This document shows positions 22,815 through 33,783 of a DNA stretch of 64,000 nt, one piece after another. The stretch's first letter is position 1, and each line of letters starts with the position of its first letter. Source of the stretch: Dendrolimus kikuchii (Eukaryota > Arthropoda > Insecta > Lepidoptera > Lasiocampidae); NCBI GenBank assembly GCA_019925095.2, contig CM034390.1:3459501-3523500 (forward strand), in the 5' to 3' direction. Under the pieces are notes generated by a model. The model worked only from the letters and a program-made list of their open reading frames with translations. It ran no database searches and had not been told where the DNA came from. Made by a program: the position numbers and the translations under genes.

Positions 22815-23125
22815 AATCTATAATATTATAAAATTCTAAAATTAAAGCTATTAAACGAAAACTGGAATACACTATTGACGATGGAGAACACGATGTAATT
22901 TATAGACTTTTTTTGTCTGTTTGTCGGATTTTTTTGTTTTTTGCGACTCACGTAAAGACTACTGGGCCAATTCCGATGCGGTTTTCACTGCTCGACAGCA
23001 AATTCTTAGACTTAAAATCTGCGCTACTTTTTGTCCTGGGTTTTTTTCTGGGAATTATTTAAAATGATCAAATTAAAAAAATCTAAGTTCAGTGTGATTT
23101 TTTCACTAATCGATACCAAATTTTG
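22815..23125 (+). mobile_element. Helitron fragment (same class), 3' end lost
   Basis: Same start as 19990. The 3' terminus is missing before the direct repeat at about 23136. Confidence 0.65.
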
Positions 23126-23237
23126 ATACTTAATAAAGTGTGTGAGTTTTGTGTACTTTTATCCCGATAATGGCTCGATTTATACATTAGTAAATTGTGT
23201 AATTAACTGGAAAGAACATATGTGTGATGTACCAACA

Positions 23238-23551
23238 TTTTTTTTTATTGCAGGAGATCAGCAGACAGGCAGACGGCCCACTTGATGGAAAGCGGTTACC
23301 ATCGCCTATGGACATTTGCAACATCAAAGTTGCTACAAATGCGCTGCTGCTCTCTTAAGAGAAACTGGAACCAGGTCACTAAAGCCGGAACACAACACTC
23401 AAGGTTGTTATGGCGACATACTTTATATCAGGGATGGTAGCCATCCAGTCGGGCAAATATCCTACCACCTGGCTGTGGGTTGTTTTGTCGCCTCTTAAGA
23501 CAGGTCACCCGGCCGCAGGAAATTGTATTCTTTCTCCGTTCCTACACGGAT
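23238..23551 (-). mobile_element. Family D retroposon flanked by a direct repeat of about 100 bp
   Basis: Complete copy. About 100 bp on the left (about 23136-23236) is repeated with a few mismatches on the right (about 23555-23656). Confidence 0.9.
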
Positions 23552-24070
23552 GAAAAGTGTGTGAGTGTTGTCTACTTTTATCCCGATAACGGCTCGATTT
23601 ATACATTAGTAAATTGTGTAATTGACTGGAAAGAACATATGTGTGATGTACCAAAATTACCTTCTAAGGGGACACAATGTATAATAATACTACATGTAGC
23701 TATAGATATTTTACTACATAAATATATTGTACAGCTATGTTTAATTTCCTAATTTACATATTATGCAAGAAGCACGTTAAGCCGATGCATTTGTAAATTA
23801 TGTGCGAAAAAAACATTTTAGATTAATTAATTCAGCAGCGTCTTAAAAGTAGCTCATATAATCAAGTAATAACAATAAAACAGGGTAATAAAATTCCGGA
23901 TCTAAAGTCTTCTTATTTCTTCGTAAAATTTAATACACCTTCAAACAATTCAACGAAGTACTTGGCACTGTAAATTTTAACAATACCCTTGAGCATTTTT
24001 TAATTCGTATACAGACAGACAGTTTTAACAGCTATTAAGTTTTATCTATAATGTTAAAATATTCTATAAA

Positions 24071-24298
24071 TGACAGGTGGTAGGGCATTTGCCCGACTGA
24101 ATGGCTACCACCCTTCGTCTAAAGTATGTCGCCATAACAACCTTGAGTTGTGTTCCGGCATTAGTGACCAGGTTCCAATCTCCTTTAAGAGAGCAGCAGC
24201 GCATTACTAGCATCTTTCGTGTTGCAAATATCCATAGGCGATGGTAACCGCTTTCCATCAAGTGGGCCGTCTGCGTGTCTGCTGAACTCCTGCAATAT
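24071..24298 (+). mobile_element. Family D retroposon, 5'-truncated
   Basis: It lacks the GC-rich head and starts at the CAGGTGGTAGGGC block. It ends GCAATATATAG rather than in poly(A). Confidence 0.85.
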
Positions 24299-24521
24299 AT
24301 AGTCAAGCGTGTAGGAAATCACGGGCATATCCTGGTATTAAATATTTTTTCACTTTAAACAAGTTTATAAGCCAAGTTTAAACTAAAAATTGCTTACATA
24401 ATTACATGTATATTATAAAATTAAACAATTGTGCAACTGAATTAATTATTATGCATAAAATGCATATTTATATTTTTGTGCATTATAAAATAACATGCTA
24501 TAAGCGTAAAGCTGGATATAA

Positions 24522-24695
24522 AACATACATACATACATACATACATAACTTCACGCTAGTTCCCTTGCGGGGTAGGCACGAACAACAGAGTGCCATTTAG
24601 GCTTATTCTTACACACCTCACTTGCCTCTTTGACATTCATAACTCTTGTCATGCAAGCTCGTCTGTTCTTAAGGCTCCTGACATCACCTTCTACT
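24522..24695 (-). mobile_element. Family C LINE, 3' fragment
   Basis: ACATACATAC tail and ORF end, truncated in the EGDVRSLKNRRA segment. Confidence 0.85.
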
Positions 24696-24760
24696 GATAT
24701 AAAACATATGAGCAATAAATGCATTTAATTTATTGCTCGTATATTTTATCCAAACGACTT

Positions 24761-25071
24761 TTTTTTTATTGCATGAGTTTAGCAGACAGGCAGACGGCCC
24801 ACTTGATGGAAAGCGGTTACCATCGCCTATGGACATTTGCAACACCAAAAGTGCTACAAATGCGCTGCTGCTCTCTTAAGGAAGACTGGAACCTGGACAC
24901 TAATGCCGGAACACAACACAAGGTTGTTATGGCGGCATACTCTAGACCAGGGGTGGTCGCCATCCAGTCGAGCACATACCCTACCACCTGGCTGTGGGTT
25001 GTTTAGTCGCCTCTTACGACAGGCCGCCAGGCCGCAGGAAATTGTATTCTTTCTCCGTTCCTGCACGGATA
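24761..25071 (-). mobile_element. Family D retroposon with TSD
   Basis: Complete. A 9 bp repeat, AAACGACTT, lies at 24752-24760 and 25072-25080. Confidence 0.92.
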
Positions 25072-25413
25072 AAACGACTTATTGCCGCTTCTTATTTTTT
25101 TTGTTTTTATTTTTAATTAGAAAAGCAAACAGATACAATATATATATTATAAGTAATGTGATAATCTGTATGTTAATAATATGGTATCCAACAGCACTTT
25201 TCACATTTTATTTTACGACTAATAACATTTTTTTTTTACCGCTAACCACGCAACTTACATTTAGTAACAAAAATAATGATAAAATATAATACAAATACAG
25301 CATTAAGGTGGAGACGACGTACTTAAAAGTTTGTTTAATATATTATGTTTGAATTTCCCAAAAGTCATAGAAAATATGTCAATATTATTATCTTACTAAT
25401 CATCCACGGCCAT

Positions 25414-25650
25414 TGACGGCCTCTGTGGTTGAGCGGGCTAAGCCTTTGCCGGCCTACCTCACTGCAACGCAGAGGCTTCGGGTTCGATTCCTGGTATAGT
25501 AAATTTCGGAAACGTATTTTCCCCGTTATTTACTATGGTCTGGGTGTCTGGGATCGGCCCCAGAGTAGTCCGTTGTATATTACCCATAACACAAGCGTAA
25601 CTTGCTTAATTTGGGGATATACAATGTGTGTGTTTGCCTGCCGATAACAG
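25414..25650 (+). mobile_element. tRNA-derived SINE (family S2)
   Basis: The head GGCCTCTGTGGTTGAGCGGG resembles a tRNA A-box arm, and GGGTTCGATTCCTGG is a good B box. The body ends with GGGATATACAATGTGTGTG. It is distinct from S1. Confidence 0.75.
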
Positions 25651-25847
25651 TCTAGAAAAAAAAATCCATTTGCCTTATACCATTGATTGACTTTTAGCAT
25701 TACTTGTATGGAGCTTATGTCAAATTTTAACCAATTAGCCGGTAAGAATAGGAAGCGGAGGGTGTCCAGAAGAAATCGCAACCAGGGAAAAGACCGATAG
25801 TGAAGAAACCCAAATCATTCAATGTCATTAAATACTGAATCAAAAAA

Positions 25848-26325
25848 AGCGCGGTAATTTATTTGATTTTTATTATTCCGGCGTTTCGGCCACTTCTCAG
25901 TGGCCTTGATCACGGGAGACAAAAATGTCAACTGTCAATGAGTATTGTTTAAGTTTTATTTAGCCTACCGCCAACTTGTTAATTTTAATTTTGTCTATGG
26001 TTATTATTTACTCTATGGGAGCCTAATCTAATTTACCACCGCTTTGCAACATGAAACTCCTAAGTAAACATGCCTAGCTCTAATAATTTTATATAATATT
26101 AAAATGGGTGAAAGGAAAAATAAAAGAAATTATCAATCAAAGTTGGTTTGTGTTCCGGTGCACGCAGAAAGAGCTCACAGTATCTTGAGCTCTTGGCTAA
26201 ATAAAACTTTAACAATACTCATTGACACTTGACATCTTTGTCTTTCACGATCACGGCCACTTTTCAGTGCCCGAAACGTCGGAATAATAAAAATCAAATA
26301 AATTACCACGCTTAAAACTGTCAAA
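25848..26325. mobile_element. Foldback element H, long-arm form
   Basis: Inverted arms of about 125 bp at 25848-25975 and 26194-26325, both with TTTATTTGATTTTTATTATT and TCAATGAGTATTGTT, around a 220 bp centre. Confidence 0.8.
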
Positions 26326-26339
26326 ACGTAGTTTTATTA

Positions 26340-26696
26340 CGTATACAAGTCGCGAAAACTTAAGAAAATATTATCATTAATTACTGTCCTATCCTTTCAA
26401 CCAAATCGAATCAATTTCATTAATCCGTCTAATATCATTATAAACGTTGTGTGCTTGATTGGAAATTGGACGCCGAGAAATCGCAATTCTATTTTCAAAC
26501 GTGTCCGTCAATAAATAACAGTTATAAAAAGATCAGTTTCCAATTAATGTATTAGAAAAAACGAAAGTAAAAACACCACATCTTATACGATGAATATTTC
26601 TTAATATTCTGTAGTCGATTATTGTGTTAATGTTATGTATTCAAGCAACTATAAGATTATACAAAGATTTATTAATTTAAACTTTAATAAACATAA
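26340..26696. other. No feature recognised
   Basis: AT-rich intronic sequence. Confidence 0.5.
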
Positions 26697-26962
26697 CATA
26701 GGCTACGTTCCATTAGGGACTCACAACGATCGCGTTCACGACCGCGTTTTCTCCCGTTCCATTTGCTTGCCGGCATTACAATCGCAAACCCAAGTGGAAC
26801 GGCTATTCGACCCACCTCTCGACATGGGTCGTTGTGAGCGTTGTGTGATCGAAATTAATAACGTCATTAGTGACGTTTTCGCCACGACCACAACGATCGC
26901 GGTCACCTTGTGGAACGGCTGAGCATTTTGGGCGTTGTGAGCTACTAACGGAACGCCCTGAT
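26697..26962 (+). mobile_element. MITE E
   Basis: Terminal inverted repeats of about 28 bp (GGCTACGTTCCATTAGGGAC versus complement of CTACTAACGGAACGCCCTG), with internal GTGGAACGGC blocks. Confidence 0.82.
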
Positions 26963-27249
26963 AATTTACATTATTGTAAAACAGTGTCACGCCCGTTGGC
27001 GCAGCAATTAAAGAGAGTCGTCAAGTTGATATGGGTATAAGTAAAAAAAAAAATTTGGACCTCCGCCAGGCGCGAGAGAAAGAGTTAGGCACGTGTCAAA
27101 AGATTTCGACACGATTTTACTAGAGCTATAGTTTAAGTCATTATTCAAGTAATGCGATACTTTATATTCCGGTATTCCCGGGGGAATTTTCCCGGCAGTG
27201 TTTCAAAGTGGGTAGTACACATAAAAATTAGCTCATTCGGATTTTTTAT

Positions 27250-27514
27250 CTGTCGTAAGAGGTGACAAAACAATCCACAGCCAGGTGGTGGTAGGGTATT
27301 TGCCCGACTGGATGGCGACCACCCCTGGTCTAGAGTATGCCGCCATAACAACCTTGTGTTGTGTTCCGACATTAGTGACCAGGTTCCAGTCTCCCTTAAG
27401 AGAGCAGCAGCGCATTTGTAGCACCTTTAGTGTTGCAAATGTCCATAGGCGATGGTAACCGCTATCCATCAAGTGGGCCGTCTGTCTGTCTGCTGAATTC
27501 ATGCAATAAAAAAA
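27250..27514 (+). mobile_element. Family D retroposon, 5'-truncated
   Basis: It starts at CTGTCGTAAGAGG and ends in A7. It sits between two oppositely oriented E elements (26697 and 27537). Confidence 0.87.
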
Positions 27515-27536
27515 TCCAATTGATAGTAACAACGCG

Positions 27537-27776
27537 TTTCTTTAGTAGCTCACAACGCCAAAAATGCTTCGTTAGCCGTTCAAGGCGACCGCGGTCTTAA
27601 TGGTCATGGCGAAAACGTCACTAATGACGCCATAATTTATGATCACGCAACACTCTCAACGACCGATGTCAAGAGGTGAGTCGAATAACCGTTCCACTAG
27701 AGTTTACGATTGTAACGCCCACAAGCAAGTGGAACGGGAAAAATCGTGGTCGTTGTGAGTTACTAAAGGAACGCGC
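27537..27776 (-). mobile_element. MITE E, inverted copy
   Basis: Starts GCGTTTCTTTAGTAGCTCAC and ends ACTAAAGGAACGCGC. Confidence 0.8.
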
Positions 27777-27779
27777 TGT

Positions 27780-28930
27780 TAATATGACAGTTTCTATATT
27801 TATTAGACATCTTTAGTAGAACAGATATTGTATGCCTTTAGTAACACTAACTATTCCGGGTTTTTAGTGTAATCTTTGGAATTCATGTATTTTCATACTA
27901 ATGCGGTGTCCTGCCGAATCTCTTTGAATTTAAATACTTTCAAAATGAATGTAATCTACGTTACCTGTCAAGCGAGGACTAAGTCAAGGCATATCCTAGT
28001 AACAATATAATAAGAAGATTTTAAATTTTAATATTGAGAAGAAAAAATTGACGTGTAACAAAACAAAAAAAAACTATGTTCTTTATTTAAAAACCATATA
28101 TTGTGGCCAGTCTTAAGCCTTATTTAAATATAATAATAAAACTCCTTTGTTGGAGATTCCAACAGTAAATTCACTAAACTAATCAGAAGATCTCAATTTT
28201 GCTCATCATAAAAAATATAGTGTAATTTCTACACTTCATCCTCGACACGAATTAAACAACTTATTGTTTTAATGAGAAAAACAATTATTTTACAAAATTG
28301 CGAGTTCAAAATCTCACTCAAGGCTGTTAAAATTTGTAATATTGTTTTATTATTTGTTTTAAATTTCGAAAAGCTAATTTCGAAAGAGGCTTGTTAAAAA
28401 ATACTATGGCTTAATTTATTTAATTAAAATAATCATAAGCAAATTAGCATCATGCAATAATCATATTAAAATATTAGATACTAGAGTTGTGCTATCGAAT
28501 ATTCATATTGAAATATTAGGTACTAGTGTTGTGCCACCGAATATTAGTTTGTGTTTCCATGACGACGTGTTATTAGTTAATTGCAACTACTACTACTACC
28601 CGTGCGCAGGTTTGCCGATAGCCTCATGATGTCACGCGTCGATGGTCAGTAGGGTTGACAAAATAGGTTACATAGATAGTTGTTGCAATATTTTTTTATT
28701 TTTTTTTACATAAAGAGTAAGTAATACAATTGTTACAAGATGTCCGCCACAGTAGTCATGAGAACCATAATGCATATTAATATTACATAGACAATAGTCA
28801 TAGATAATACTTTTTGTCGATTTATCAAATTATTCGATTTATAATTAAATTACCAGTTTCTACCGGTTACTTAATTTCATAAGCCCACTAAATTATCATC
28901 TACATAATTTAGTGCATCAGTAACTAATTA
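27780..28930. other. No feature recognised
   Basis: AT-rich. A local near-duplication lies at 28470-28550 (GAATATTCATATTGAAATAT type, two units of about 55 bp). Confidence 0.5.
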
Positions 28931-28937
28931 TTATAAT

Positions 28938-29307
28938 TGTTTTTGGGATCCGGGCAACACTATGATGTAATTGCTATTTTTAGCAATGAGGCAATGTTAT
29001 TGTTTTGTAGGGTAGTATTTTCGTATAAAAGGCGTAGCGGCGTGTAAACGGTGCGTGCTGCTCCCGGGCTGAACGCCTCCGCTCCCACGGAGTCGTGAAG
29101 CCCCCAAAGTCCGGTATCGCTGAAACAGCCATCTGCGGGTATTCAGCTGGGTCCAGTTCCAAAAAAAAAAAAAAAACGGTGTTCATTGCTTACTGTACTG
29201 TGTGAGTAGTCGCCTCAAAGGCTGAACAATAAAGGGGAAACCCTGCCCAAATAGTTAATATTTGGTACTTTCTTACCCGAATCTCTGCAAGGCTGTTACA
29301 CAATACA
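28938..29307 (+). mobile_element. Solo LTR of an LTR retrotransposon
   Basis: 370 bp starting TGTTTTTGGGATCCGGGC and ending CAATACA, flanked by the 5 bp repeat ATAAT (28933-28937 and 29308-29312). It has a TATA box (TATAAAA, 29024-29030), a GC-rich R-like part, an A16 run at about 29161, and AATAAA at 29228-29233. TG...CA ends with a 5 bp duplication fit Gypsy or BEL elements. No internal region remains. Confidence 0.68.
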
Positions 29308-29469
29308 ATAATAGTAAGTAGTCATCGGCAAACCTTCTACGCTCGGCTTATACCGTCTATCCCAAGGAAACAATGTCATTTATGGATAGGAAAGTTACTC
29401 TAGGTCCTTTTTTGTTCCCCTGACAGCGTGTATGTAAAATTTCACGATGATCGGTTGAGTATTTTAAGC

Positions 29470-29704
29470 TTTTTTTTTAATTGCATGAGTTCAGCAGACA
29501 GGCAGACGGTCCACTTGATGAAAAGTGGTTATTATCGCCTATGGACATTTGCCACACCAAAGGTGCTACAAATGCGCTGCTGCTCTCTTAAGGGAGACTG
29601 GAACCTGGCCACTAATGCCGGAACACAACTCAAGGTTGTTATGGCGACATACTCTAGACCAGGGGTGGTAGCCATCCAGTCGGGCAAATGCCCTACCACC
29701 TGGC
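29470..29704 (-). mobile_element. Family D retroposon, 5'-truncated
   Basis: Poly(T) start, broken off after CTACCACCTGG. Its end lies about 25 bp before the LINE's target-site duplication. Confidence 0.87.
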
Positions 29705-29747
29705 AAAAGCGTAAAAGCGTACCAAACAAACAAACTCATATTTACAT

Positions 29748-32688
29748 ACATACATACATACATAACTTCACGCCAGTTCCCTTGCGGGGTAGGCACGAAC
29801 AACAGAGCGCCATTTAGGCCCATTCTTACACACCTCACTTGCTTCTTTGACATTCATAACTCTTGTCATGCACACACGTCTGTTCTTCAGGCTCCTGACA
29901 TCACCCTCCGCTAGTACACGATCAATTTGATCATGGAAGGTGTGTCGTGGCCTTCCACGACTTCTGCATCCATCCACTTTTGCATTGTATATCTGTTTAG
30001 TCATTCTTTCATCATGCATTCTTTCCACATGCCCGAACCACCGGAGCATTCCTTTCCTTACCTTCACCCCGACACTCTCTTTCAGACCAACTCTCTTTCT
30101 TACTTCGGTATTACGAACGCGGTCCGCGAGCGTCACTCCGTCAACCATAACATCATCGACCATTATCCTTGCATTCGTTCTGGTTTCTTCTCTTTCAAAC
30201 ACCATAACCTTTGTTTTCTTCGCATTCAAATGTAAGCCTCTCGCCTGACAGTCATCTTTCATCATTGTGACTAGTGTTTGCAGTTCTGATGGCGATTCGG
30301 CTAAAAGCACGGCATCATCCGCATAAAGCAAGGTGCTTACAACTAGATCACTCATTCGCACCCCAACATCCATCAATCTTATTCTCTGGAGACAATCGTC
30401 CAGGTATAGGATGAACAGCAAAGCCGACAGCACGCAGCCCTGCCTGACGCCAATATTGACGTCAAACCAGGGCGACAGGCTGCCATCCACTCGCACGCAT
30501 GCCATACAGTCCTCGTAAGTGGACTGCACAGCACGCATCAATTGGCCATTAATCCCATATCCTGGCAATATGTCCCAGAGCTCCTTCCGCACAACCCTGT
30601 CAAATGCTTTCTCTAAATCCACAAAACCGCAGAAAACCTTCTGGCCCATAGCCAGCTGCTTCTCTACGATATTGCGGAGAGAGAAAACTTGATCCATACA
30701 TCCCCTTCCATTTCTGAAGCCACCTTGTGCATCCCACAGTAATCCATCGGATACCACTCTCATTCTCTTTTCAATAATCTTCGTATACACTTTAGATGCT
30801 GTGCTGATCAAACTGATGGCCCTGTAGCTGGCGCACTCCATACGTGACCCCTTGCCTTTATACAAGGGCACGATGACAGCGCGCCTCCAGTCCTTGGGAA
30901 CCTTTCCCGTCCTCCAGCACAAGTTGCATAAGGACAGGAAAGCGTCCCGGACGCAGGTTCCACCATATTTGATCATCTCAGCAGACACACTATCGATTCC
31001 TCCTGCCTTTCCACTTTTCAGAGTTCTTATCGACCATTCGATCTCTTCCAACGTGATCTCGGATGCTGACTCCTCGGAGTCAGTCACAGACTCAGTCGTG
31101 GTGCCAGCATCCGGAATATCATCATACATTTCTCTAAAATATTCACTCCATCGCGCTAACACCTCTTGTGGGTTAGCAAGAACGTCCCCTGCTTTAGATT
31201 TTATTCTTTCCATTCTGGAAGCTGACGAACAACCCCGAGACTTCTTAACCTCTCTCCAAAAGAGTTTGGTATTCGCCTTGAAGTTCTCCGTCAGCTTCTC
31301 TTCTTCTTTCAATTTTATACTTTCGCGCTTCTCTTTCACTAAAGCTTTGGTTTCGTTCTTGCAGAGGCGATAAACTTCTTTCTTCATCTCTTTCATACTG
31401 TCATTCTGTTGCAAAGAAGCAACATAATCCAGCCAGGCTTTTCTCTTTCTCTCTACGCTGGATTTAACATCCGCGTCCCACCATTCATCACCTTTCGTTG
31501 TTATGTGCCTCTTTGCGCATCCACATGCTTCTTTTGCGCTTTCCACTATACTTTCTTTCATACTATCCCAGTCATTATCCACATCTAAGTCGGAGAAGTC
31601 CGCTTTTGCAAGCCTTTCTTCGACTAGGCGCGCATACATACTCCTTACACTAACATCTTCCAATTTTTCACACTTTATTCTTTCAAGCTCCCCGAAATTG
31701 GTACGCACTCGCCAGTGTCTCCACTTCCTGAAAAGGCCCACAAACCGGCTTATCACCAGGTAGTGGTCCGTTTCAAGAGTGGGGCCTCTGTAGGCTCTTG
31801 TATCCATTATTGTGTTTCGGAGGCGACTATCTATTAAAATCAGATCAATCATACTTTTCTGATCATTCATTCCCCATGTATACGTGTGAATATCCTTATG
31901 ATGGAATAAAGTGTTCGACACAAGCAAGTTTCTTTCCATGCATACGTCTATGATTGGCCTACCAGCATCGTTCACTCTCTTGTCACCATAGGGTCCAAGG
32001 ACAGCCTCAAGGCCGTCTCGTTTGGTGCCCACCCAGCCATTAAGATCACCACACATAATTATTCTTTCATTCCCTTCAGCCAGATCCAGAATTTCTCTCA
32101 CAGACTCCCAAAACTTCTCGAGTTCTTGGGGATCCGCTGAGCTTACGGGAGCATAAGCTGCGACCAGAAAAACTCGCGTAATCCCCAGTTTTAGACGGAC
32201 CCAGAGAAGTCTCGGGTTCACCAGACAATAGTCTTTTACTCCAGACACAAAGCGGGTTGAGAGTACGACGCCTACCCCCCCACTTGCACGCTCGTCCAGG
32301 TCCACGCCGGACCACAGAGCAAGCATGCCACCGGGGAGGTCATCGATGTCGCACCCCTTCCGCTTTGTCTCTGTCAGACATAAGGCATCCAGGCTTCTCT
32401 CATTCATTATATCAATCATTTCGTCCATCTTATCTTTCATTCCACCTCTCACATTCCACGTGCCTATACGGCACTCTGCTCCTCTCGACCCGCCAGGTTT
32501 GGCGCTGCGTGAAGGGTGGCGGCCCCCTTCGCCGCATGCGCGAGAGTTCACACCGACGGGGGCGCATCGGTGAGCGTCGCCTGCGGGGGACGCCCTATTG
32601 TGCACTGCACGTCTGTGAACTCGGGTCAGAATTGTGGCCCTCTGGGCCAGCGGGGATCGCGACGAGCACGCTTCTGACATGACCCCCT
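29748..32688 (-). mobile_element. Family C: near-complete RTE-like non-LTR retrotransposon (LINE)
   Basis: The 2.94 kb element is flanked by a perfect 16 bp target-site duplication, AAACTCATATTTACAT (29732-29747 and 32689-32704). Its 3' end is a (TATG)n tail directly after the stop codon. Its 5' end is only 8 bases before the ATG, so it is full length or nearly so. It lies antisense in intron 1 of the FAS1 gene. The same 3' end recurs in at least eleven truncated copies in the window. Confidence 0.9.
29768..32680 (-). CDS. Endonuclease-reverse transcriptase ORF of the family C LINE
   Basis: 970 codons in a single frame. The N-terminal part is an apurinic-type endonuclease: CRIGTWNVRGG, LCLTETKRKG, MCGDLNGWVG and ETDHYLVISRF supply the usual Asn, Glu, Asp-Leu-Asn and Asp-His positions. 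The central part is reverse transcriptase: VPLYKGKGSRMECASYRAIS, GFRNGRGCMDQVF, FVDLEKAFDRV, GVRQGCVLSALLFILYLDD and LLYADDAVLLAE, with the catalytic Asp residues present. The C-terminal part has RKGMLRWFGHVERM, typical of RTE-like elements. The protein drives target-primed reverse transcription. Oddity: DGVTL runs directly into ADRVRNTEVRKRVG, and the thumb segment normally lying between (YLGS, LYG.ETW) is missing, which suggests an in-frame deletion of about 100 codons. The copy may therefore be catalytically dead despite the open frame. Confidence 0.88.
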   Translation of the reverse strand: MSEACSSRSPLAQRATILTRVHRRAVHNRASPAGDAHRCAPVGVNSRACGEGGRHPSRSAKPGGSRGAECRIGTWNVRGGMKDKMDEMIDIMNERSLDALCLTETKRKGCDIDDLPGGMLALWSGVDLDERASGGVGVVLSTRFVSGVKDYCLVNPRLLWVRLKLGITRVFLVAAYAPVSSADPQELEKFWESVREILDLAEGNERIIMCGDLNGWVGTKRDGLEAVLGPYGDKRVNDAGRPIIDVCMERNLLVSNTLFHHKDIHTYTWGMNDQKSMIDLILIDSRLRNTIMDTRAYRGPTLETDHYLVISRFVGLFRKWRHWRVRTNFGELERIKCEKLEDVSVRSMYARLVEERLAKADFSDLDVDNDWDSMKESIVESAKEACGCAKRHITTKGDEWWDADVKSSVERKRKAWLDYVASLQQNDSMKEMKKEVYRLCKNETKALVKEKRESIKLKEEEKLTENFKANTKLFWREVKKSRGCSSASRMERIKSKAGDVLANPQEVLARWSEYFREMYDDIPDAGTTTESVTDSEESASEITLEEIEWSIRTLKSGKAGGIDSVSAEMIKYGGTCVRDAFLSLCNLCWRTGKVPKDWRRAVIVPLYKGKGSRMECASYRAISLISTASKVYTKIIEKRMRVVSDGLLWDAQGGFRNGRGCMDQVFSLRNIVEKQLAMGQKVFCGFVDLEKAFDRVVRKELWDILPGYGINGQLMRAVQSTYEDCMACVRVDGSLSPWFDVNIGVRQGCVLSALLFILYLDDCLQRIRLMDVGVRMSDLVVSTLLYADDAVLLAESPSELQTLVTMMKDDCQARGLHLNAKKTKVMVFEREETRTNARIMVDDVMVDGVTLADRVRNTEVRKRVGLKESVGVKVRKGMLRWFGHVERMHDERMTKQIYNAKVDGCRSRGRPRHTFHDQIDRVLAEGDVRSLKNRRVCMTRVMNVKEASEVCKNGPKWRSVVRAYPARELA

Positions 32689-33030
32689 AAACTCATATTT
32701 ACATTTCTAATATAGCTAAGCGATTGAAGAGTAAGTTTGTAGGCTTCTTTAAGTCAGACTACACTGCCGTAAGTAGTTAAGATTTTATTACAGTAGATGG
32801 GTCTATGAACATAGTAATTAATCGCTATTATAATAGGGATGCGGACACATGTTACAAGAAATTCTAAAATGTTTACATGTAAAAGAAAGTTACATTAACA
32901 TTTTACTTTTAAAATATCATCTTATATATTTTTATTGTTATGTATATTTTGTATAATTATGTTTAGTTAGTAATAAAATACACCTGATGCACTTTCTAGG
33001 ACTATAATATCTTGTATAATTATATGTTTA

Positions 33031-33783
33031 CTAGCTGACCCGGCAAACTTCGTACCGCCTCAGAATCAATAAATAAAAAAGCTGAATGATAATTGCAGAA
33101 TGTTTCAACTTTAGTAAATATGTGGTCAAAACTTATTTGGAACGTACATCAAACGTTTGACATTCAAAATCAAAAAAATTAAAACAAAAAAGGTTTTTAA
33201 ATACAAACTTTTGAGATTCTGGATATCATGTAGCAGCAGAGTGCTAGCCAAGATAAGTAAAACGAGCCCAAACACGACGGGTCTAGCTTATTTAGTACAG
33301 GGGTTCCTATGGCCACCTTCCGACTCCATCATCAGATCAGCTCCATGGTACCATATTATTGCATTGTCACGCGATATATATATGTGTGCAAAATTTCAGC
33401 TCAATCAGAAACCGCGAAGTTGGTTAAATTTAACTTGCAAGATTCCACCCGAACTTACATACATACATCCATTGCAAGTTAATAAAAAGATTGTAAAAAC
33501 TTCATTTTTAAATTCAATTTCATTTCTGAACGACTATTAAATTTACTTGATTTCTAAACGACGGGACGAACATTAAATGTTTGACAGGTAGGAATAGTTT
33601 CTAAGGGAAAACGAAATTGTTGTTTTTACTATATTCCAAGCATTTTTTCATATTTACTCACCTTTTAAATCTTCCCTGGACTTCCACAAATAATTCAAAA
33701 CCAAAATTAGCCAAATCAATTCAGCCCTTCTCGAGTTTTAGCGAGACTAACGAACAGCAATTGATTTTTATATACATATAGAC
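33031..33783 (-). mobile_element. Non-autonomous Helitron interrupted by repeat M
   Basis: Same family as 9163-9571, inverted: CTAGCTGACCCGGCAAACTT at the left, the TATATGTATA start at the right. M occupies 33193-33489. Confidence 0.8.
33193..33489 (-). mobile_element. Repeat M, nested in a Helitron
   Basis: Reverse complement of 17430-17714 at about 90% by eye. It interrupts the Helitron 33031-33783 relative to the intact copy at 9163-9571. Confidence 0.72.

Noticed and set aside
30852..31373. 173-codon plus-strand frame in the LINE
   Set aside because: Shadow of the reverse-transcriptase ORF on the other strand.
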